Shown: positions 25,377 to 35,593 of the stretch, in pieces
Layout of the letters: each line of letters begins with the position of its first letter
How positions within the stretch are numbered: position 1 is the stretch's first letter
NCBI RefSeq assembly: GCF_001375535.1
Contig: NZ_LN831197.1
Span: forward strand, 4,366,660-4,430,659
Length of the DNA stretch: 64,000 nucleotides
Direction: 5' to 3'
DNA from: Bacillus niameyensis
Lineage (GTDB): Bacteria > Bacillota > Bacilli > Bacillales > Bacillaceae_C
Program-made: the position numbers and the translations under genes
The notes under the pieces: model-generated
What the model was told of the DNA's origin: nothing
Database searches by the model: none
What the model saw: only the letters and a program-made list of their open reading frames with translations

Positions 25377-25577
25377 TTATAACATAATTTTCCAAACACC
25401 TTGATAATAATTAACAGGTTCGATCCCAATATACAGTCGTCTTCTCACATGATCTCTTTTCTCATGATTTAGGCTTTCTTTGATTGCCTTTATGTTAGAC
25501 ATAATCGATTGAATTTCTTCTACTTGTTTTTTTCGACCTAGCGCCATTATCCTAATTTCATCAAAAATATCCGCCAT
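25377..25577 (-). CDS. doubtful small protein
   Basis: An open frame giving MADIFDEIRIMALGRKKQ and ending YYQGVWKIML (66 aa from this ATG). The codons are reasonable, but the ATG lies inside the PTS terminator hairpin and no ribosome site is seen; a start at the internal ATG (MALGRKKQ) is also possible. Could be a gene remnant. Confidence 0.3.
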   Translation of the reverse strand: MADIFDEIRIMALGRKKQVEEIQSIMSNIKAIKESLNHEKRDHVRRRLYIGIEPVNYYQGVWKIML

Positions 25578-25590
25578 AATCAGGCGGACA
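25563..25590 (-). terminator. terminator of the PTS gene
   Basis: On the minus strand TGTCCGCC (25590-25583) pairs with GGCGGATA (25575-25568), loop TGATTAT, followed by TTTTT (25567-25563). T run on the plus side too, so bidirectional. Confidence 0.8.
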
Positions 25591-25604
25591 TTTTTCAATT
25601 TCAG

Positions 25605-27494
25605 TTATTCAATTGAAATAATACCTTCGCTTCCTTGCTCCACTTTTCCTTCTTTCCGCAAGTTAAGCTTAGTTAAATTTGTAAAGACGATTGGTGTTAC
25701 TGTAGATGGTGCTGATTGTTTAATGAAATCTAAGTCAAAGGTGAGAATTTCTTGTCCCTTTGTAACCGGGTCACCTTCTTTTACGTGGGCCGTAAAGCCT
25801 TTTCCTTCTAGGTTTACGGTATCCATCCCAACATGAATTAGAATTTCATAACCTTGCTTAGCACGAATTCCAATTGCATGTTTTGTTGGGAAGACGCTGA
25901 TAATTTCTCCATCAACAGGAGAGACAACTGTTCCATCTTCTGGAACAATCGCAAAACCGTCACCCATCATTTTTTGCGAAAATACTTGGTCTGGTACTTC
26001 TGTTATCGGAATGACTTCTCCGGTAATGGGCATAACGAAGTCTTTCGATGTTAACGGAAGCAGACCGTTTGTACCTGTTCCAGCTTCATCGGTATCGACA
26101 GGTTCAGCAACAGGCGCTGCACTCATATCGATTCTCTTCATGGCATCGGCAACAAATTCAACATCTGTCCCAACGACAATTTGTAAATTCTTTTTATTCA
26201 GTTTCATGATGCCTTTCGCACCATGTCGTTTAAGAGCATCGTCTTTTACTTGATCCATGTCATTCACATTTAAGCGGAGGCGAGTTGTACAATTATCAAT
26301 CGCCGTAATATTGTCGCGGCCGCCAATGTCATTGATGAAATGATAAGCCATTTGATCATATTTATTTCCAGTCGGTGCAACAGTAGCCTCATCTTCTTCT
26401 GTAATTTCCTCATCTTCACGACCAGGGGTTTTCAGGTTAAATGCTTTAATTAAGAAGTAAAACACTACGAAGTAGACTGCTGCGTAAATCAGACCGATAA
26501 GTAGTAAAAGTAATGGTTTTTCGGCAATGGTAAAGTTGATTAAATAATCAATTCCTCCAGCTGAGAACGTAAAACCATCTTTAATACCAAGACTCGTCGT
26601 TAACCACATGGAAACCCCTGTTAAAACAGCGTGAACACCATATAAAAGTGGTGCAATATACATGAACGCAAATTCAATTGGTTCGGTAATACCTGTAATA
26701 AAGGAAGTTAACGCAAGACTGATAAACATCCCAAAAACGGCTTTACGACGCTCTGGTTTTGCTGCTGCAATAATCGCAAAAGCTGCCGCTGGTAAACCAA
26801 ACATCATAACTGGGAAGAAACCTGTCATATATGTTCCAGCTGTTGGGTCTCCCGCAAAGAATCGGGCAATATCACCCGTTTTTCCTCCATATTCTCCAAA
26901 CTGGAACCAGAAAAGATTGTTTAGTACGTGGTGCAGTCCAAGTGGAATGAGCAAGCGGTTGAAGAATCCAAATAAACCTGCTCCCACTGCGCCAAGACCG
27001 ATGATCCAGTTACCTAATGCATCAATTGCATTTTGAATTGGTGGCCATCCATATCCAGCTAAAAATGCTAAGAAGACCATAACTACCGCAGTGATAATTG
27101 GTACGAACCGCCGTCCTCCAAAAAATCCGAGCCAATCAGGAAGTTTAATGTCATGGAATCGATTATATAAAAGACCTGCGATAATTCCAGTGATAATCCC
27201 ACCAAGCACTCCCATATTAATTGATTCGTTAATGGCTTTTGCACCCTCAGTTAAGATGAGGTAACCAATGGCACCAGCTAGTGCAGCGGCACCATTATTG
27301 TCTTTTGCAAAGCCAATCGCGACCCCGATAGCAAAAATTAGAGCCAAGTTACTGAAAATGGCGTCACCCGAATTTGCAAGAAAGGGAATATCTAATAAAT
27401 CTTCTTGTCCAAAACGCAAAAGCAATCCTGCAGCTGGCAATACAGCAATTGGCAGCATAAGGGCCTTACCAATACGTTGTAAAAAACCTAACAT
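25605..27494 (-). CDS. nagE: PTS N-acetylglucosamine-type EIICBA
   Basis: A 629-aa fused phosphotransferase permease in the order EIIC (1 to about 370), EIIB (about 390-470) and EIIA (about 490-629). The EIIC start [20 protein letters not shown] and the segment [13 protein letters not shown] fit the GlcNAc branch. The EIIB phospho-cysteine lies in NCTTRLRL (about 403) and the EIIA histidine in [10 protein letters not shown] (about 554). It imports and phosphorylates GlcNAc. The ATG at 27494 has AGGAGGAG upstream; an in-frame upstream start has none. No nagAB genes are adjacent; the GH18 chitinase at 55 kb could feed the same sugar, but this is a distant guess. Confidence 0.85.
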   Translation of the reverse strand: MLGFLQRIGKALMLPIAVLPAAGLLLRFGQEDLLDIPFLANSGDAIFSNLALIFAIGVAIGFAKDNNGAAALAGAIGYLILTEGAKAINESINMGVLGGIITGIIAGLLYNRFHDIKLPDWLGFFGGRRFVPIITAVVMVFLAFLAGYGWPPIQNAIDALGNWIIGLGAVGAGLFGFFNRLLIPLGLHHVLNNLFWFQFGEYGGKTGDIARFFAGDPTAGTYMTGFFPVMMFGLPAAAFAIIAAAKPERRKAVFGMFISLALTSFITGITEPIEFAFMYIAPLLYGVHAVLTGVSMWLTTSLGIKDGFTFSAGGIDYLINFTIAEKPLLLLLIGLIYAAVYFVVFYFLIKAFNLKTPGREDEEITEEDEATVAPTGNKYDQMAYHFINDIGGRDNITAIDNCTTRLRLNVNDMDQVKDDALKRHGAKGIMKLNKKNLQIVVGTDVEFVADAMKRIDMSAAPVAEPVDTDEAGTGTNGLLPLTSKDFVMPITGEVIPITEVPDQVFSQKMMGDGFAIVPEDGTVVSPVDGEIISVFPTKHAIGIRAKQGYEILIHVGMDTVNLEGKGFTAHVKEGDPVTKGQEILTFDLDFIKQSAPSTVTPIVFTNLTKLNLRKEGKVEQGSEGIISIE

Positions 27495-27947
27495 GAATGA
27501 ATCTCCTCCTATTCTTATAAATAGATTAGGCAAAAATAAAAAGTACCCTACAATAGTTATAAAGTTATTTTGCTGGAATGCATTGAATTTTATTCAAATG
27601 AAAAAGAACCGCTAATTTGGAAAGGGTTAAATAGAGATAATGTGTATTTTTCTACCTTATCTTTATAATATTCCTAGACGACACAATTAAGTACTTGCTA
27701 GAGAGTCACTTGGAAACACAGTTTTTTCTTATTATGGATGTTTGAGTTTGATTTGCGAATAAGGAGTAAAGATATATTCAAGGTTCTATACCACTTAAGT
27801 GTGTTTTTAAAACAGAGTCAAATCTATTAATGATTTCAATTTTGATCAAAATACCTGTCTAGAGCAAAAATTTAGATTTTTTGAGAAGAATCATTTTACA
27901 TTGAGTGCTATTATGTGCTATTTTTATCAAGATAAGAAAGTATAAAA
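27495..27947. other. divergent intergenic region, no gene seen
   Basis: An A/T-rich spacer between the PTS gene and the zinc-ribbon ABC operon. I find no open frame with a ribosome site, no GlcNAc-type operator and no clear RNA fold. Promoters for both sides must lie here; the best one is noted at 27941-27970. Confidence 0.4.
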
Positions 27948-27970
27948 TTTGCTGATCTAGATCTAGCAAA
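27941..27970 (+). promoter_or_regulatory. palindromic operator downstream of a -10 box
   Basis: TTTGCT (27948-27953) and AGCAAA (27965-27970) are inverted arms around GATCTAGATC, itself a palindrome, making a nearly perfect 23-bp dyad. It directly follows TATAAA (27941-27946), so a bound repressor would block the start of the ABC/DUF1854 operon. No regulator gene is adjacent. Confidence 0.5.
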
Positions 27971-28009
27971 GACGGAAAAGATGTAAAGTACAGGAGTTCC
28001 GTTATTCTT

Positions 28010-30334
28010 ATGAAAATGATAGAAAATGGAGTGAGGTTTCCGAAGTATATGAAAAAGCTGACAGAAGAACTGAAGACCTTATTTTTGAATAAGGGTGTAT
28101 TGGTAGAAGACATCATGGATTGGATCGTTTGTGACCGTGCGATGAGCGGTGGATTTGTTGATACATACTTAGTTCTTACGAAAGATACGCTCTATCGAAT
28201 TTCTAACGACCATGAAAAGAAGCAAAAAACATTCAAAGGATTTCGTGTGAATGAAAAGGCAAAGAAGAAAACTAATTTAATAGAAGAAAAGCATTTTGAA
28301 GTAAGCAGTTTTTTGATCGAAGAGATTGAAAGTGTTTACACCGTAAATTTAATTGCTTCAGGGATGATCGTCATAAAAGCTCCAGAGGAAAGAGGGCTTG
28401 CAGCTTTTACAAATGGCTTTATGGAGGATGCTTCTCGCTTTATAAGAACCTTTGAGAAGCTGAAAAACAATGAGACGATTGAAAAACATGTAGAGGATGA
28501 TACAAGTACAAATACATGTCCAAAGTGTGGGATGATTTACCCTGAAAAGGGACGTCAAGTATGTCCGCGATGTCTTAAGAAGGGTGCCATATTTACAAGA
28601 TTGCTAAGTTTTACAGCAAATCATAAGCTATCAATTTTCCTCATAATTTTATTTATGCTATTGAATTCGGCAACGGGACTTGTTATTCCTTATTTCCAAG
28701 GTACTGTATTATTCGACCAAGCACTAGGTGGGACGGGAACTTTCGCTGGAAAGATTGCGTTAGTCATTGCAATTATTATTGTTTTTCGAACTTTATCTCT
28801 TGTTTTCGGAATCTTATTTGGTGTCATCAACGCCCGCATGGCAGCAGATATTGTTTTTGATTTAAAAGCGAGTATATTTACCTCGATGCAGCGACTTTCT
28901 TTATCTTTTTTTCAAAAAAGGCAGACAGGACAATTGATGACAAGAGTTAATGATGATGCAAATGAATTACAGGCCTTTTTTGTAGATGGTATTCCTTATT
29001 TTATCGTCAATTCGATGAATATTATTGGAGTTACAACCGTACTACTCATTATGGATTGGAAATTAACGCTCATATGTTTGATACCGCTACCATTTGTTGT
29101 TCTATTAGTAAGGTGGGTTTTTCCTAAATTATGGAGAATGGGCTGGAGAAGGCATAGAAGAATGAGCAGCATGAACTCGATAATAAGTGATACTGTACGC
29201 AGTGCAAGAATTGTTAAAGCTTTTGGAAAAGAGCAAGTTGAGATCGATCGATTTCAAGGAGCTAATGAATCTTACTCTGAGGCAGAACAAAGGTTTAATA
29301 AGATGGGAAGCACCATTTTTCCAATTATTAATATGGTCACTCAAATTGGAGGAGTGTTGATTTGGGCCTTTGGTGGCTGGAGAGTCATTGGGGGAGAAAT
29401 GACATTCGGGGAAATTATGACTTTCATTACGTACATTTTCATGTTATTTGGGCCGATCCAATTCATGAATAATATTGCTAACTGGTGGTCTTCTTGTATG
29501 TCAGCGGCACAGCGGATTTTTGAAGTTCAAGATGCCGTCCCGGAAGTAATCGAAAAAGAAGATGCCCTCCATTTGGAGCAGCTCGAAGGACATATCCAGA
29601 TTTCAAATGTTCACTTTAGTTATGAGCCGAATAATCCAATTTTGAAGGATGTATCATTAATTGCGAAACCAGGGCAGATGATAGGGGTTGTAGGGCCTTC
29701 TGGAGCGGGGAAATCAACACTAGTCAACTTAATATCACGGCTTTATGAGGTCAATGAAGGGGAAATCAAGCTTGATGATATTAATGTTAAAGATTTAACA
29801 TCAGACACGTTACGAAAAAATATTGGAATTGTATCACAGGAAGTATACGTGTTTATAGGAACCATCGCCGAAAATATTGCTTACGCCAACCCAGATTGTA
29901 CTTTTGAAGATATTATTCATGCGGCGAAAATCGCGAATGCGCACGATTTTATTGAAAATCTTCCAGACGGCTATGATACGGTTGTTGGAACAGGTGGATA
30001 TAGTCTTTCGGGAGGCGAAAAACAGCGGATATCGATTGCGAGAGCCATTTTGCATGATCCAAAAATATTAATCTTGGATGAAGCGACAGCGTCCCTTGAT
30101 ACAGAAACAGAATTGCAAATTCAAGAAGCTTTAGAGTCGCTTGCTGAAGGAAGAACAACCATTGCGATTGCTCACAGGCTATCGACTTTGCGAAATGCTG
30201 ACTATTTATATGTGATGGAACGGGGGAAGGTTGAGGAAGCTGGCACGCATGAGGAACTTATGGTTAAAGATGGAATATACGCCGGGATGGTTAAAAAACA
30301 TGAAGAAGCTTTAAAAATGAAAGAGGCGATTTAA
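28010..30334 (+). CDS. ABC exporter with N-terminal zinc ribbon (first)
   Basis: A 774-aa half transporter with an unusual front end: residues 1 to about 155 form a soluble domain with a PH-like strand pattern (VDTYLVLTKDTLYRIS, then IEEIESVYTVN), followed by a zinc ribbon CPKC...CPRC (about 169-186), six helices (about 200-480) and an ATPase domain. Walker A GPSGAGKST, signature LSGGEKQR, Walker B LILDEATASLD and IAHRLSTL are all canonical. ATG at 28010 has CAGGAG 13 nt upstream. It is immediately followed by a DUF1854 gene and then a second exporter of the same plan. Substrate unknown. Confidence 0.85.
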   Translation: MKMIENGVRFPKYMKKLTEELKTLFLNKGVLVEDIMDWIVCDRAMSGGFVDTYLVLTKDTLYRISNDHEKKQKTFKGFRVNEKAKKKTNLIEEKHFEVSSFLIEEIESVYTVNLIASGMIVIKAPEERGLAAFTNGFMEDASRFIRTFEKLKNNETIEKHVEDDTSTNTCPKCGMIYPEKGRQVCPRCLKKGAIFTRLLSFTANHKLSIFLIILFMLLNSATGLVIPYFQGTVLFDQALGGTGTFAGKIALVIAIIIVFRTLSLVFGILFGVINARMAADIVFDLKASIFTSMQRLSLSFFQKRQTGQLMTRVNDDANELQAFFVDGIPYFIVNSMNIIGVTTVLLIMDWKLTLICLIPLPFVVLLVRWVFPKLWRMGWRRHRRMSSMNSIISDTVRSARIVKAFGKEQVEIDRFQGANESYSEAEQRFNKMGSTIFPIINMVTQIGGVLIWAFGGWRVIGGEMTFGEIMTFITYIFMLFGPIQFMNNIANWWSSCMSAAQRIFEVQDAVPEVIEKEDALHLEQLEGHIQISNVHFSYEPNNPILKDVSLIAKPGQMIGVVGPSGAGKSTLVNLISRLYEVNEGEIKLDDINVKDLTSDTLRKNIGIVSQEVYVFIGTIAENIAYANPDCTFEDIIHAAKIANAHDFIENLPDGYDTVVGTGGYSLSGGEKQRISIARAILHDPKILILDEATASLDTETELQIQEALESLAEGRTTIAIAHRLSTLRNADYLYVMERGKVEEAGTHEELMVKDGIYAGMVKKHEEALKMKEAI

Positions 30335-30892
30335 ATGTCGAAGTTGGAACTTGGGCACGGTCGACATGAACGGGCAGGAAATAAAACAGACTTGTCTGAT
30401 GCAGTGAGTATGAATTATTTAACGATGGATAATGCGATGTTTGTGGAAACCGAAGGACAAATGCTTTCGGTCCACGTTAATGGAGAAATGCACCCTGCTG
30501 TTTTTTTACATTGCTCATTCCCGCATATGGATAAAAGGGTCTTTGTATCTGTCCGAACGGGTGAGAATAAAGAAATTGGCATCATCAAAAACTTGGATGA
30601 ATTTCCGAGTGAGACTGTAAGTTTGCTAGAGAAACATATTAATTTGCGATATTTCGCTCCAAAAATTACCAGGGTTAATAAAATTAGTGAGGAATTTGGC
30701 TATTCTTATTGGGATACGGAGACAACTTCGGGAAGCTGCTATTTTACAGTACGCTCTGGCAGAGGGAACATTACTGCTGTTACAGCTAAAAAGGTATTGA
30801 TCACCGACGTAGATGGAAACCGTTTTATCATCGAAGATTTAGGTGACTTAACAGACAAAGAATACCGAATGGTAGAAATGTGCATGGCGTAA
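30335..30892 (+). CDS. DUF1854 family protein
   Basis: A 185-aa soluble protein matching DUF1854: LTMDNAMFVETEGQMLSVHV, EIGIIKNLDEFP, FGYSYWDTET and VLITDVDGNRFIIEDLGDL. It starts on the base after the exporter stop (TAA-ATG), showing tight coupling. In other bacteria DUF1854 genes accompany ABC exporters, including a version linked to cyanophycin metabolism; no cyanophycin gene is seen here. Likely an accessory subunit, role unknown. The hairpin repeat cluster begins at its stop codon. Confidence 0.8.
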   Translation: MSKLELGHGRHERAGNKTDLSDAVSMNYLTMDNAMFVETEGQMLSVHVNGEMHPAVFLHCSFPHMDKRVFVSVRTGENKEIGIIKNLDEFPSETVSLLEKHINLRYFAPKITRVNKISEEFGYSYWDTETTSGSCYFTVRSGRGNITAVTAKKVLITDVDGNRFIIEDLGDLTDKEYRMVEMCMA

Positions 30893-31476
30893 AGAAAAGC
30901 GGAAGGCGTTTGACAGGGGCGACAAGCAAATGTTCTGAGGCAAAAAAGCCTGGTTTTTGGCTTTTCTTGCCTCAGGTTATTTGATCTCGAGCCCCTAACG
31001 CCTGCAGCTAGACAAAGAAAAGCGGAAGCGCCTGTCCAGCGACGTACAAACTTTTTAACAAAGGATGAACGGCTAAAGACGCGCCGTCCTGGCGCAACGC
31101 CGTTCTGACCAACATCCTGTTGGCCTGAGATAAAGGAAAATAAAAAGCGGAAGGCGGCCGATTAGGGACGACAGGCAAATGTTCTTTCCACTAAGAAGGC
31201 GTTTTGTGCCTTCGGTGGAAAGGTTATTTGACCCCGAGTCCCTGCCGCCTGCAGCTAGATTACACGGTGAGTCCACCAGGACGAACCGATGTTGACTTAT
31301 CGTAGGAAGAACGTGAAAGTTTGCTAGTCGCTAGGCGCGGGAGCTAGACAAAGAAAAGCGGAAGGCGTTTGCTAGGGGCGACAAGCAAATGTTCTGAGGC
31401 AAAAAAGCCTGGTTTTTGGCTTTTCTTGCCTCAGGTTATTTGATCTCGAGCCCCTAACGCAAAGAAAAGCGGAAGA
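30893..31476. repeat. nested cluster of AAAGCGGAAG...AGCTAGAC hairpin elements
   Basis: Four or more copies of a Bacillus-type intergenic hairpin family fill the gap inside the ABC/DUF1854 operon. Copy A (30893-31014) and copy D (about 31351-31460) are near identical over about 110 nt, each with long inverted arms (GGGGC...GCCCC and AAATGTTCTGAGGC...GCCTCAGGTTATTT). Copy B is split: its left half (31016 to about 31135) and right half (about 31261-31350) pair (AGCGAC/GTCGCT) but flank copy C (about 31144-31260), which looks inserted. A truncated end (31461-31476) follows. Confidence 0.8.
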
Positions 31477-31527
31477 TTCATTGGACCTTTATTTAAAACT
31501 TTCTCATTACAAAAAAGGAAGGCTGCT

Positions 31528-33735
31528 ATGAATTTAAATTATAAACTCTCAGAACAAGATCGGTCAGCTGTTCAAGAAGTGATTGGGGAAACGATTCGTT
31601 ACTGTGTACCTGCTGATTTATCTCTTACTGGGCGAAGAACTAAAGGATATTTTGTAATTGGTCAGGATAAGTGGGCCTATGTTGAAGCGGGAGAAGTAAA
31701 AGAAAGCTGCCTTATATCAGAAGGACATGATTATAAAGTGGTACCACTTGTAGGTAACGCTATTCTGGAAACAACGGATGAACTTGGAAAAAGAATCATT
31801 GTTAGAATTTCCATGGAACATATAGCTCGGTTTACCTACATTGCTCAAATATTGAACTATATCGCTACAAATAGTGAAATTAGGATCTACAATGACGAGG
31901 AAGAACTCGTTTGTTCTAATTGTGGGGAAAAATTAATTCGTGGCACGAGAGTATGTGCAAAGTGTATGAATAAAGCGGCGGTTTTAAAAAGGTTATTTGG
32001 AATATCCAAGTCCCATTGGCCCATGCTTGCCTTAGGATTATTCATTCTCTTGGTGACTTCTGCTGTTGCCTTATTAGGCCCATATTTTCAAAAATTGCTT
32101 GTCAACTCATCGCTACAGCCACCTGAAGGACAGGATCCAAGCATTCCCATGTTTTTTCTTGCGATCGGGGGAATCCTGTTTTCTCTAGTTGCTGGAGAGC
32201 TTTTAAATGTTTCGAAGGGACGGGTAATGGCTACTGTCAGTTCCACGATTGCAGCGGACTTGCGTAAACTTGTCTATGAAAAAATCCAAAACCTTTCGCT
32301 AGGCTTTTTAACATCACAAAGAGCAGGCGATTTAATGAATCGGGTTACATCTGACACAAATCGGATTCGTCGTTTGATTCAGGAAGTTTTCACAACGGCT
32401 GTTTATCAAGTCATTATGTTAATCGCTATTACTGTTTTGCTGCTAATGACAGACTGGCGTTTAGCCTTAATTGTCCTGTTGCCTGCACCATTTGTAGCTT
32501 ATTTGCAATTTATGACTTGGCGTGTAATTGTAAGGAGACTCTTCCGTAAACAATGGAGAATTTTTGATAAAGCGAATTCTTATCTTCATGATGTACTGAG
32601 CGGAATAAGAGTAGTCAAAACCTTTGGTAAAGAACAAAGGGAAATCAAGCGGTTTAGAGAGTATAACACTGAATATGCAGCAGCGTCTTATAGATCAGAA
32701 AAAGTATATAGTGTTCTCACCCCAGTCTCCACATATTTACTACAGATTACGACTTACTTTGTACTATTAGTTGGATGTAATATGATCCTAAATGGAAACT
32801 TAACACTCGGAGAACTCGTCCAATTCACAGGATATGCAAGTATGGTTTTTGGACCACTTGCATGGCTTATGAATATGCCGAGATGGGTTGCCGATGCAGC
32901 TATTGCGATTGATCGAATTTTTTCTGTCATAGATGAGGATCCAGAAATTTTTGATAAAGAAACATCCATTTCACACTCCATTCATGGTCATATCCAATTT
33001 AAAGAGGTGATTTTTGGATATAAATCTTATGAGCCTGTGTTGAAAAAAATCAACATTGAAATCCAGCCAGGAGAAATGATCGGACTTGTCGGACATTCTG
33101 GAGCGGGAAAATCGACGCTTATCAACTTAGTTTCCAGATTCTACGATATCAATGAAGGACAAATTTTGATTGATGGAGTGGATATTCGAGCAATCCGGCA
33201 AGAAGAATTACGTTCGCAAATTGGAGTCGTTTTACAAGAGACGATGCTGTTCCGAGGATCAATTATGGAGAATATCCGTTATTCCAAACCGGATGCGACG
33301 ATGGAAGAAGTCATTCAGGCTGCAAGGGTTGCTAATGCCCATGAATTTATTATTAATTTACCAGATGGCTATGATACGAGATTGGAAGAAAACGGGAATA
33401 ATTTATCGGGGGGAGAGCGTCAGCGATTGACGATTGCGCGAGCGGTTCTTCATAATCCACGTATTTTAATTTTAGATGAAGCGACAGCATCCCTTGATAT
33501 CGACACAGAAACTGCCATTCAGGAAGCTTTGCAAAGAGTGACGAAAAATCGTACAACGATTGCGATTGCACACAGGCTTTCCACGCTCCGCAATGCAGAC
33601 CGGCTCCTCGTTCTTGATAAAGGTGAGGTTGCTGAAGTGGGAACTCATAAAGAGCTCATGGAAAAACAAGGTATTTATTACGGATTGATTATGGCTCAGC
33701 GGAATATGACGAAGACTAAGGTAAAAGCGGGCTAA
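31528..33735 (+). CDS. ABC exporter with N-terminal zinc ribbon (second)
   Basis: A 735-aa half transporter with the same plan as the gene at 28010: soluble N-terminal domain (1 to about 125), zinc ribbon CSNC...CAKC (about 129-146), six helices, and an ATPase with Walker A GHSGAGKST, signature LSGGERQR, Walker B LILDEATASLD and IAHRLSTL. Both partners therefore keep complete ATP sites, unlike the exporter at 7-10 kb. AAAGGAAGG precedes the ATG. Likely forms a heterodimer with the first exporter; the 635-nt repeat-filled gap between them is later insertion, I infer. Confidence 0.85.
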   Translation: MNLNYKLSEQDRSAVQEVIGETIRYCVPADLSLTGRRTKGYFVIGQDKWAYVEAGEVKESCLISEGHDYKVVPLVGNAILETTDELGKRIIVRISMEHIARFTYIAQILNYIATNSEIRIYNDEEELVCSNCGEKLIRGTRVCAKCMNKAAVLKRLFGISKSHWPMLALGLFILLVTSAVALLGPYFQKLLVNSSLQPPEGQDPSIPMFFLAIGGILFSLVAGELLNVSKGRVMATVSSTIAADLRKLVYEKIQNLSLGFLTSQRAGDLMNRVTSDTNRIRRLIQEVFTTAVYQVIMLIAITVLLLMTDWRLALIVLLPAPFVAYLQFMTWRVIVRRLFRKQWRIFDKANSYLHDVLSGIRVVKTFGKEQREIKRFREYNTEYAAASYRSEKVYSVLTPVSTYLLQITTYFVLLVGCNMILNGNLTLGELVQFTGYASMVFGPLAWLMNMPRWVADAAIAIDRIFSVIDEDPEIFDKETSISHSIHGHIQFKEVIFGYKSYEPVLKKINIEIQPGEMIGLVGHSGAGKSTLINLVSRFYDINEGQILIDGVDIRAIRQEELRSQIGVVLQETMLFRGSIMENIRYSKPDATMEEVIQAARVANAHEFIINLPDGYDTRLEENGNNLSGGERQRLTIARAVLHNPRILILDEATASLDIDTETAIQEALQRVTKNRTTIAIAHRLSTLRNADRLLVLDKGEVAEVGTHKELMEKQGIYYGLIMAQRNMTKTKVKAG

Positions 33736-33744
33736 TCTCTTTAG

Positions 33745-33796
33745 AGTCAGTTCTTTGGTGTAGAACATACATCAACGGACTGGCTTTTATTTTTTA
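33745..33796 (+). terminator. terminator of the ABC/DUF1854 operon
   Basis: AGTCAGTTCTTTGGTGT and ACATCAACGGACTGGCT form a 17-bp stem with a few wobble or mismatched pairs, followed by TTTTATTTTTT. Confidence 0.75.
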
Positions 33797-33906
33797 ATGA
33801 ACGATTTCCAATGAGATTACGACCTAAAAGTGAACGATACTAAAGCCACCTTTCTTATTGATAAAAATATTAGATGACTAGAGTATACTATATTTTCGAA
33901 ATACAA

Positions 33907-33937
33907 GGAAAAACCAGATTCCATATCTGGTTTTTCC
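33907..33937. terminator. bidirectional terminator
   Basis: GGAAAAACCAGAT pairs with ATCTGGTTTTTCC around a short loop, with A and T runs on either side; it abuts the stop of the MFS gene. Confidence 0.8.
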
Positions 33938-35178
33938 TATGATACGATAGCTTTTTCTTCCAAAGAGGAAACAGATATCAATTTATTTTCTCCAGCTTCT
34001 CTACCTGTCATAAAAATAAGGGCCGAGACTATAAGCAATGTGAAAAGCGGTATTGTCCATCCTGCTGTTAAATCGTGCAAGCCGCCAAATAGAATTGGTC
34101 CAGCGGCAGCTAATAAATAACCAAATGATTGAGCCATTCCTGACATTTCAGCTGCTTGTTCACCATCCGCAGTACGTAAACTAAAAAACATCATAGCCAA
34201 GCTAAAAGCACTTCCCCCTGCAATGCCAATTAGAATTACAGATACGGGCATCAGTGGCTTACTTCCAAATATTAATATAGTAATTCCTGCGAAAAATAGA
34301 ATAGCTGATAAGCTAGCTAACAATTTTTGGTTTTTCATTTTTTCCGCAATTACTGGAATGATGAAGGTGATCGGAATAAGAGCAGATTGCATAAGAAATA
34401 GCATCCAGCCAGCGGCGCTAGAACTATATCCATGAGAATGTAAAATTTCTGGTAACCAAGTAATCAGTGTATAAAAAATGAAGGATTGTAATCCCATAAA
34501 AATCGTAATATTCCATGCTAGCGGTGAGCGCCAAATACTGTTCTGCTTTTTCTTAACTTCCTTAACCTTCATAACTGAGTGACTTGCCTTGCGCAATTGA
34601 GGGAGCCAAACTAAAAGTGCAATAATCGCAAAGATTGCCCAAAACGCAAGGGAACCTTTCCAGCCTACTCCTTTTACGTTTGAGATCGGTACGCTTAATC
34701 CTGATCCGAATGCACCGAACAGATTCATGAAGACAGCATAAATACCAGTCATGACACCGATTCTTTGCGGAAAATTTATTTTAATAAATCCTGGTAATAA
34801 TACATTTCCAATGGCGATCGCTAGCCCAATAATTAGGGTCCCAGCAAAAAGCGATGTAGTACCGAAAAGGGAGCGTATCACGAGTCCTAAAGTTAAAAGT
34901 AGCATCGAAAGAAAAATTGATTTTTCCATTCCTAAACGATATGCAATTTTAGGAGCAAAAGGAGAGAGAAGTGCAAAGGCGAGCAAAGGTAAAGTCGTTA
35001 TACTTCCAGCAACGGCATGACTTAAACCGAGATCATCACGAATAAATAATATGAGTGATCCTACTGATGTTAACGGAGCTCTTAAGTTTGCTCCTATTAA
35101 AACGATTCCTATGACTAATAACCAATTTATGCGAAGGGTCGATGTGCTGCTATCTATTGTTGATGGGACCTTTCTCAA
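33937..35178 (-). CDS. MFS transporter, CynX/NimT type
   Basis: A 413-aa carrier with twelve predicted helices. The first helix region GANLRAPLTSVGSLI and the loop IAIGNVLLPGFIKINFP are typical of the CynX/NimT branch (cyanate or 2-nitroimidazole transport by name; substrates of most members are unknown). TTG start at 35178 with GGAGG 7 nt upstream. Monocistronic, divergent from the solute-binding protein gene. Confidence 0.8.
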   Translation of the reverse strand: MRKVPSTIDSSTSTLRINWLLVIGIVLIGANLRAPLTSVGSLILFIRDDLGLSHAVAGSITTLPLLAFALLSPFAPKIAYRLGMEKSIFLSMLLLTLGLVIRSLFGTTSLFAGTLIIGLAIAIGNVLLPGFIKINFPQRIGVMTGIYAVFMNLFGAFGSGLSVPISNVKGVGWKGSLAFWAIFAIIALLVWLPQLRKASHSVMKVKEVKKKQNSIWRSPLAWNITIFMGLQSFIFYTLITWLPEILHSHGYSSSAAGWMLFLMQSALIPITFIIPVIAEKMKNQKLLASLSAILFFAGITILIFGSKPLMPVSVILIGIAGGSAFSLAMMFFSLRTADGEQAAEMSGMAQSFGYLLAAAGPILFGGLHDLTAGWTIPLFTLLIVSALIFMTGREAGENKLISVSSLEEKAIVS

Positions 35179-35593
35179 ATAATTACCTCCATATATAAAG
35201 AATTACGACAGTTTGCATAGTATCATTGTTTCGTTGGTATGTAAATTGATTAAAAATTCCTATAGTAAACTTATAAACGTTGATCACCAGAAATTTTAAA
35301 ATGGAAGTTTATAATTGTTAGAAAATGGATGTGGGGGAGTTATAAGAGTAAAAATATTATGGTCCAGCTACGCTGCTCATTTGTACGTCTTGTTCCAATG
35401 AGTAACCACCTGAGATATATATTTTTTAAAACTCCAATGATCATACTAAATTCCAATCCGCTCAACTCAAAATCACTTCTTTTCGGAAATAATTTTCATA
35501 TAATTTGAGTATCCCCTTTAAAAGGGAATAGAGAACTACGTACTTATATCATTTCATTTTTGCTGTTTCATTACCATACAAGGAGGTTGTCGC
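35179..35593. other. divergent intergenic region with promoter/operator
   Basis: Contains TATAAT at 35499-35504 and, 9 nt later, CCCTTT-A-AAAGGG (35514-35526), a perfect short dyad placed where a repressor would cover the start of the importer operon. No other gene or RNA is seen in the 415 nt. Confidence 0.45.

Noticed and set aside
30893-31527. Insertion sequence inside the ABC/DUF1854 operon
   Set aside because: No transposase frame; the sequence consists of hairpin elements.
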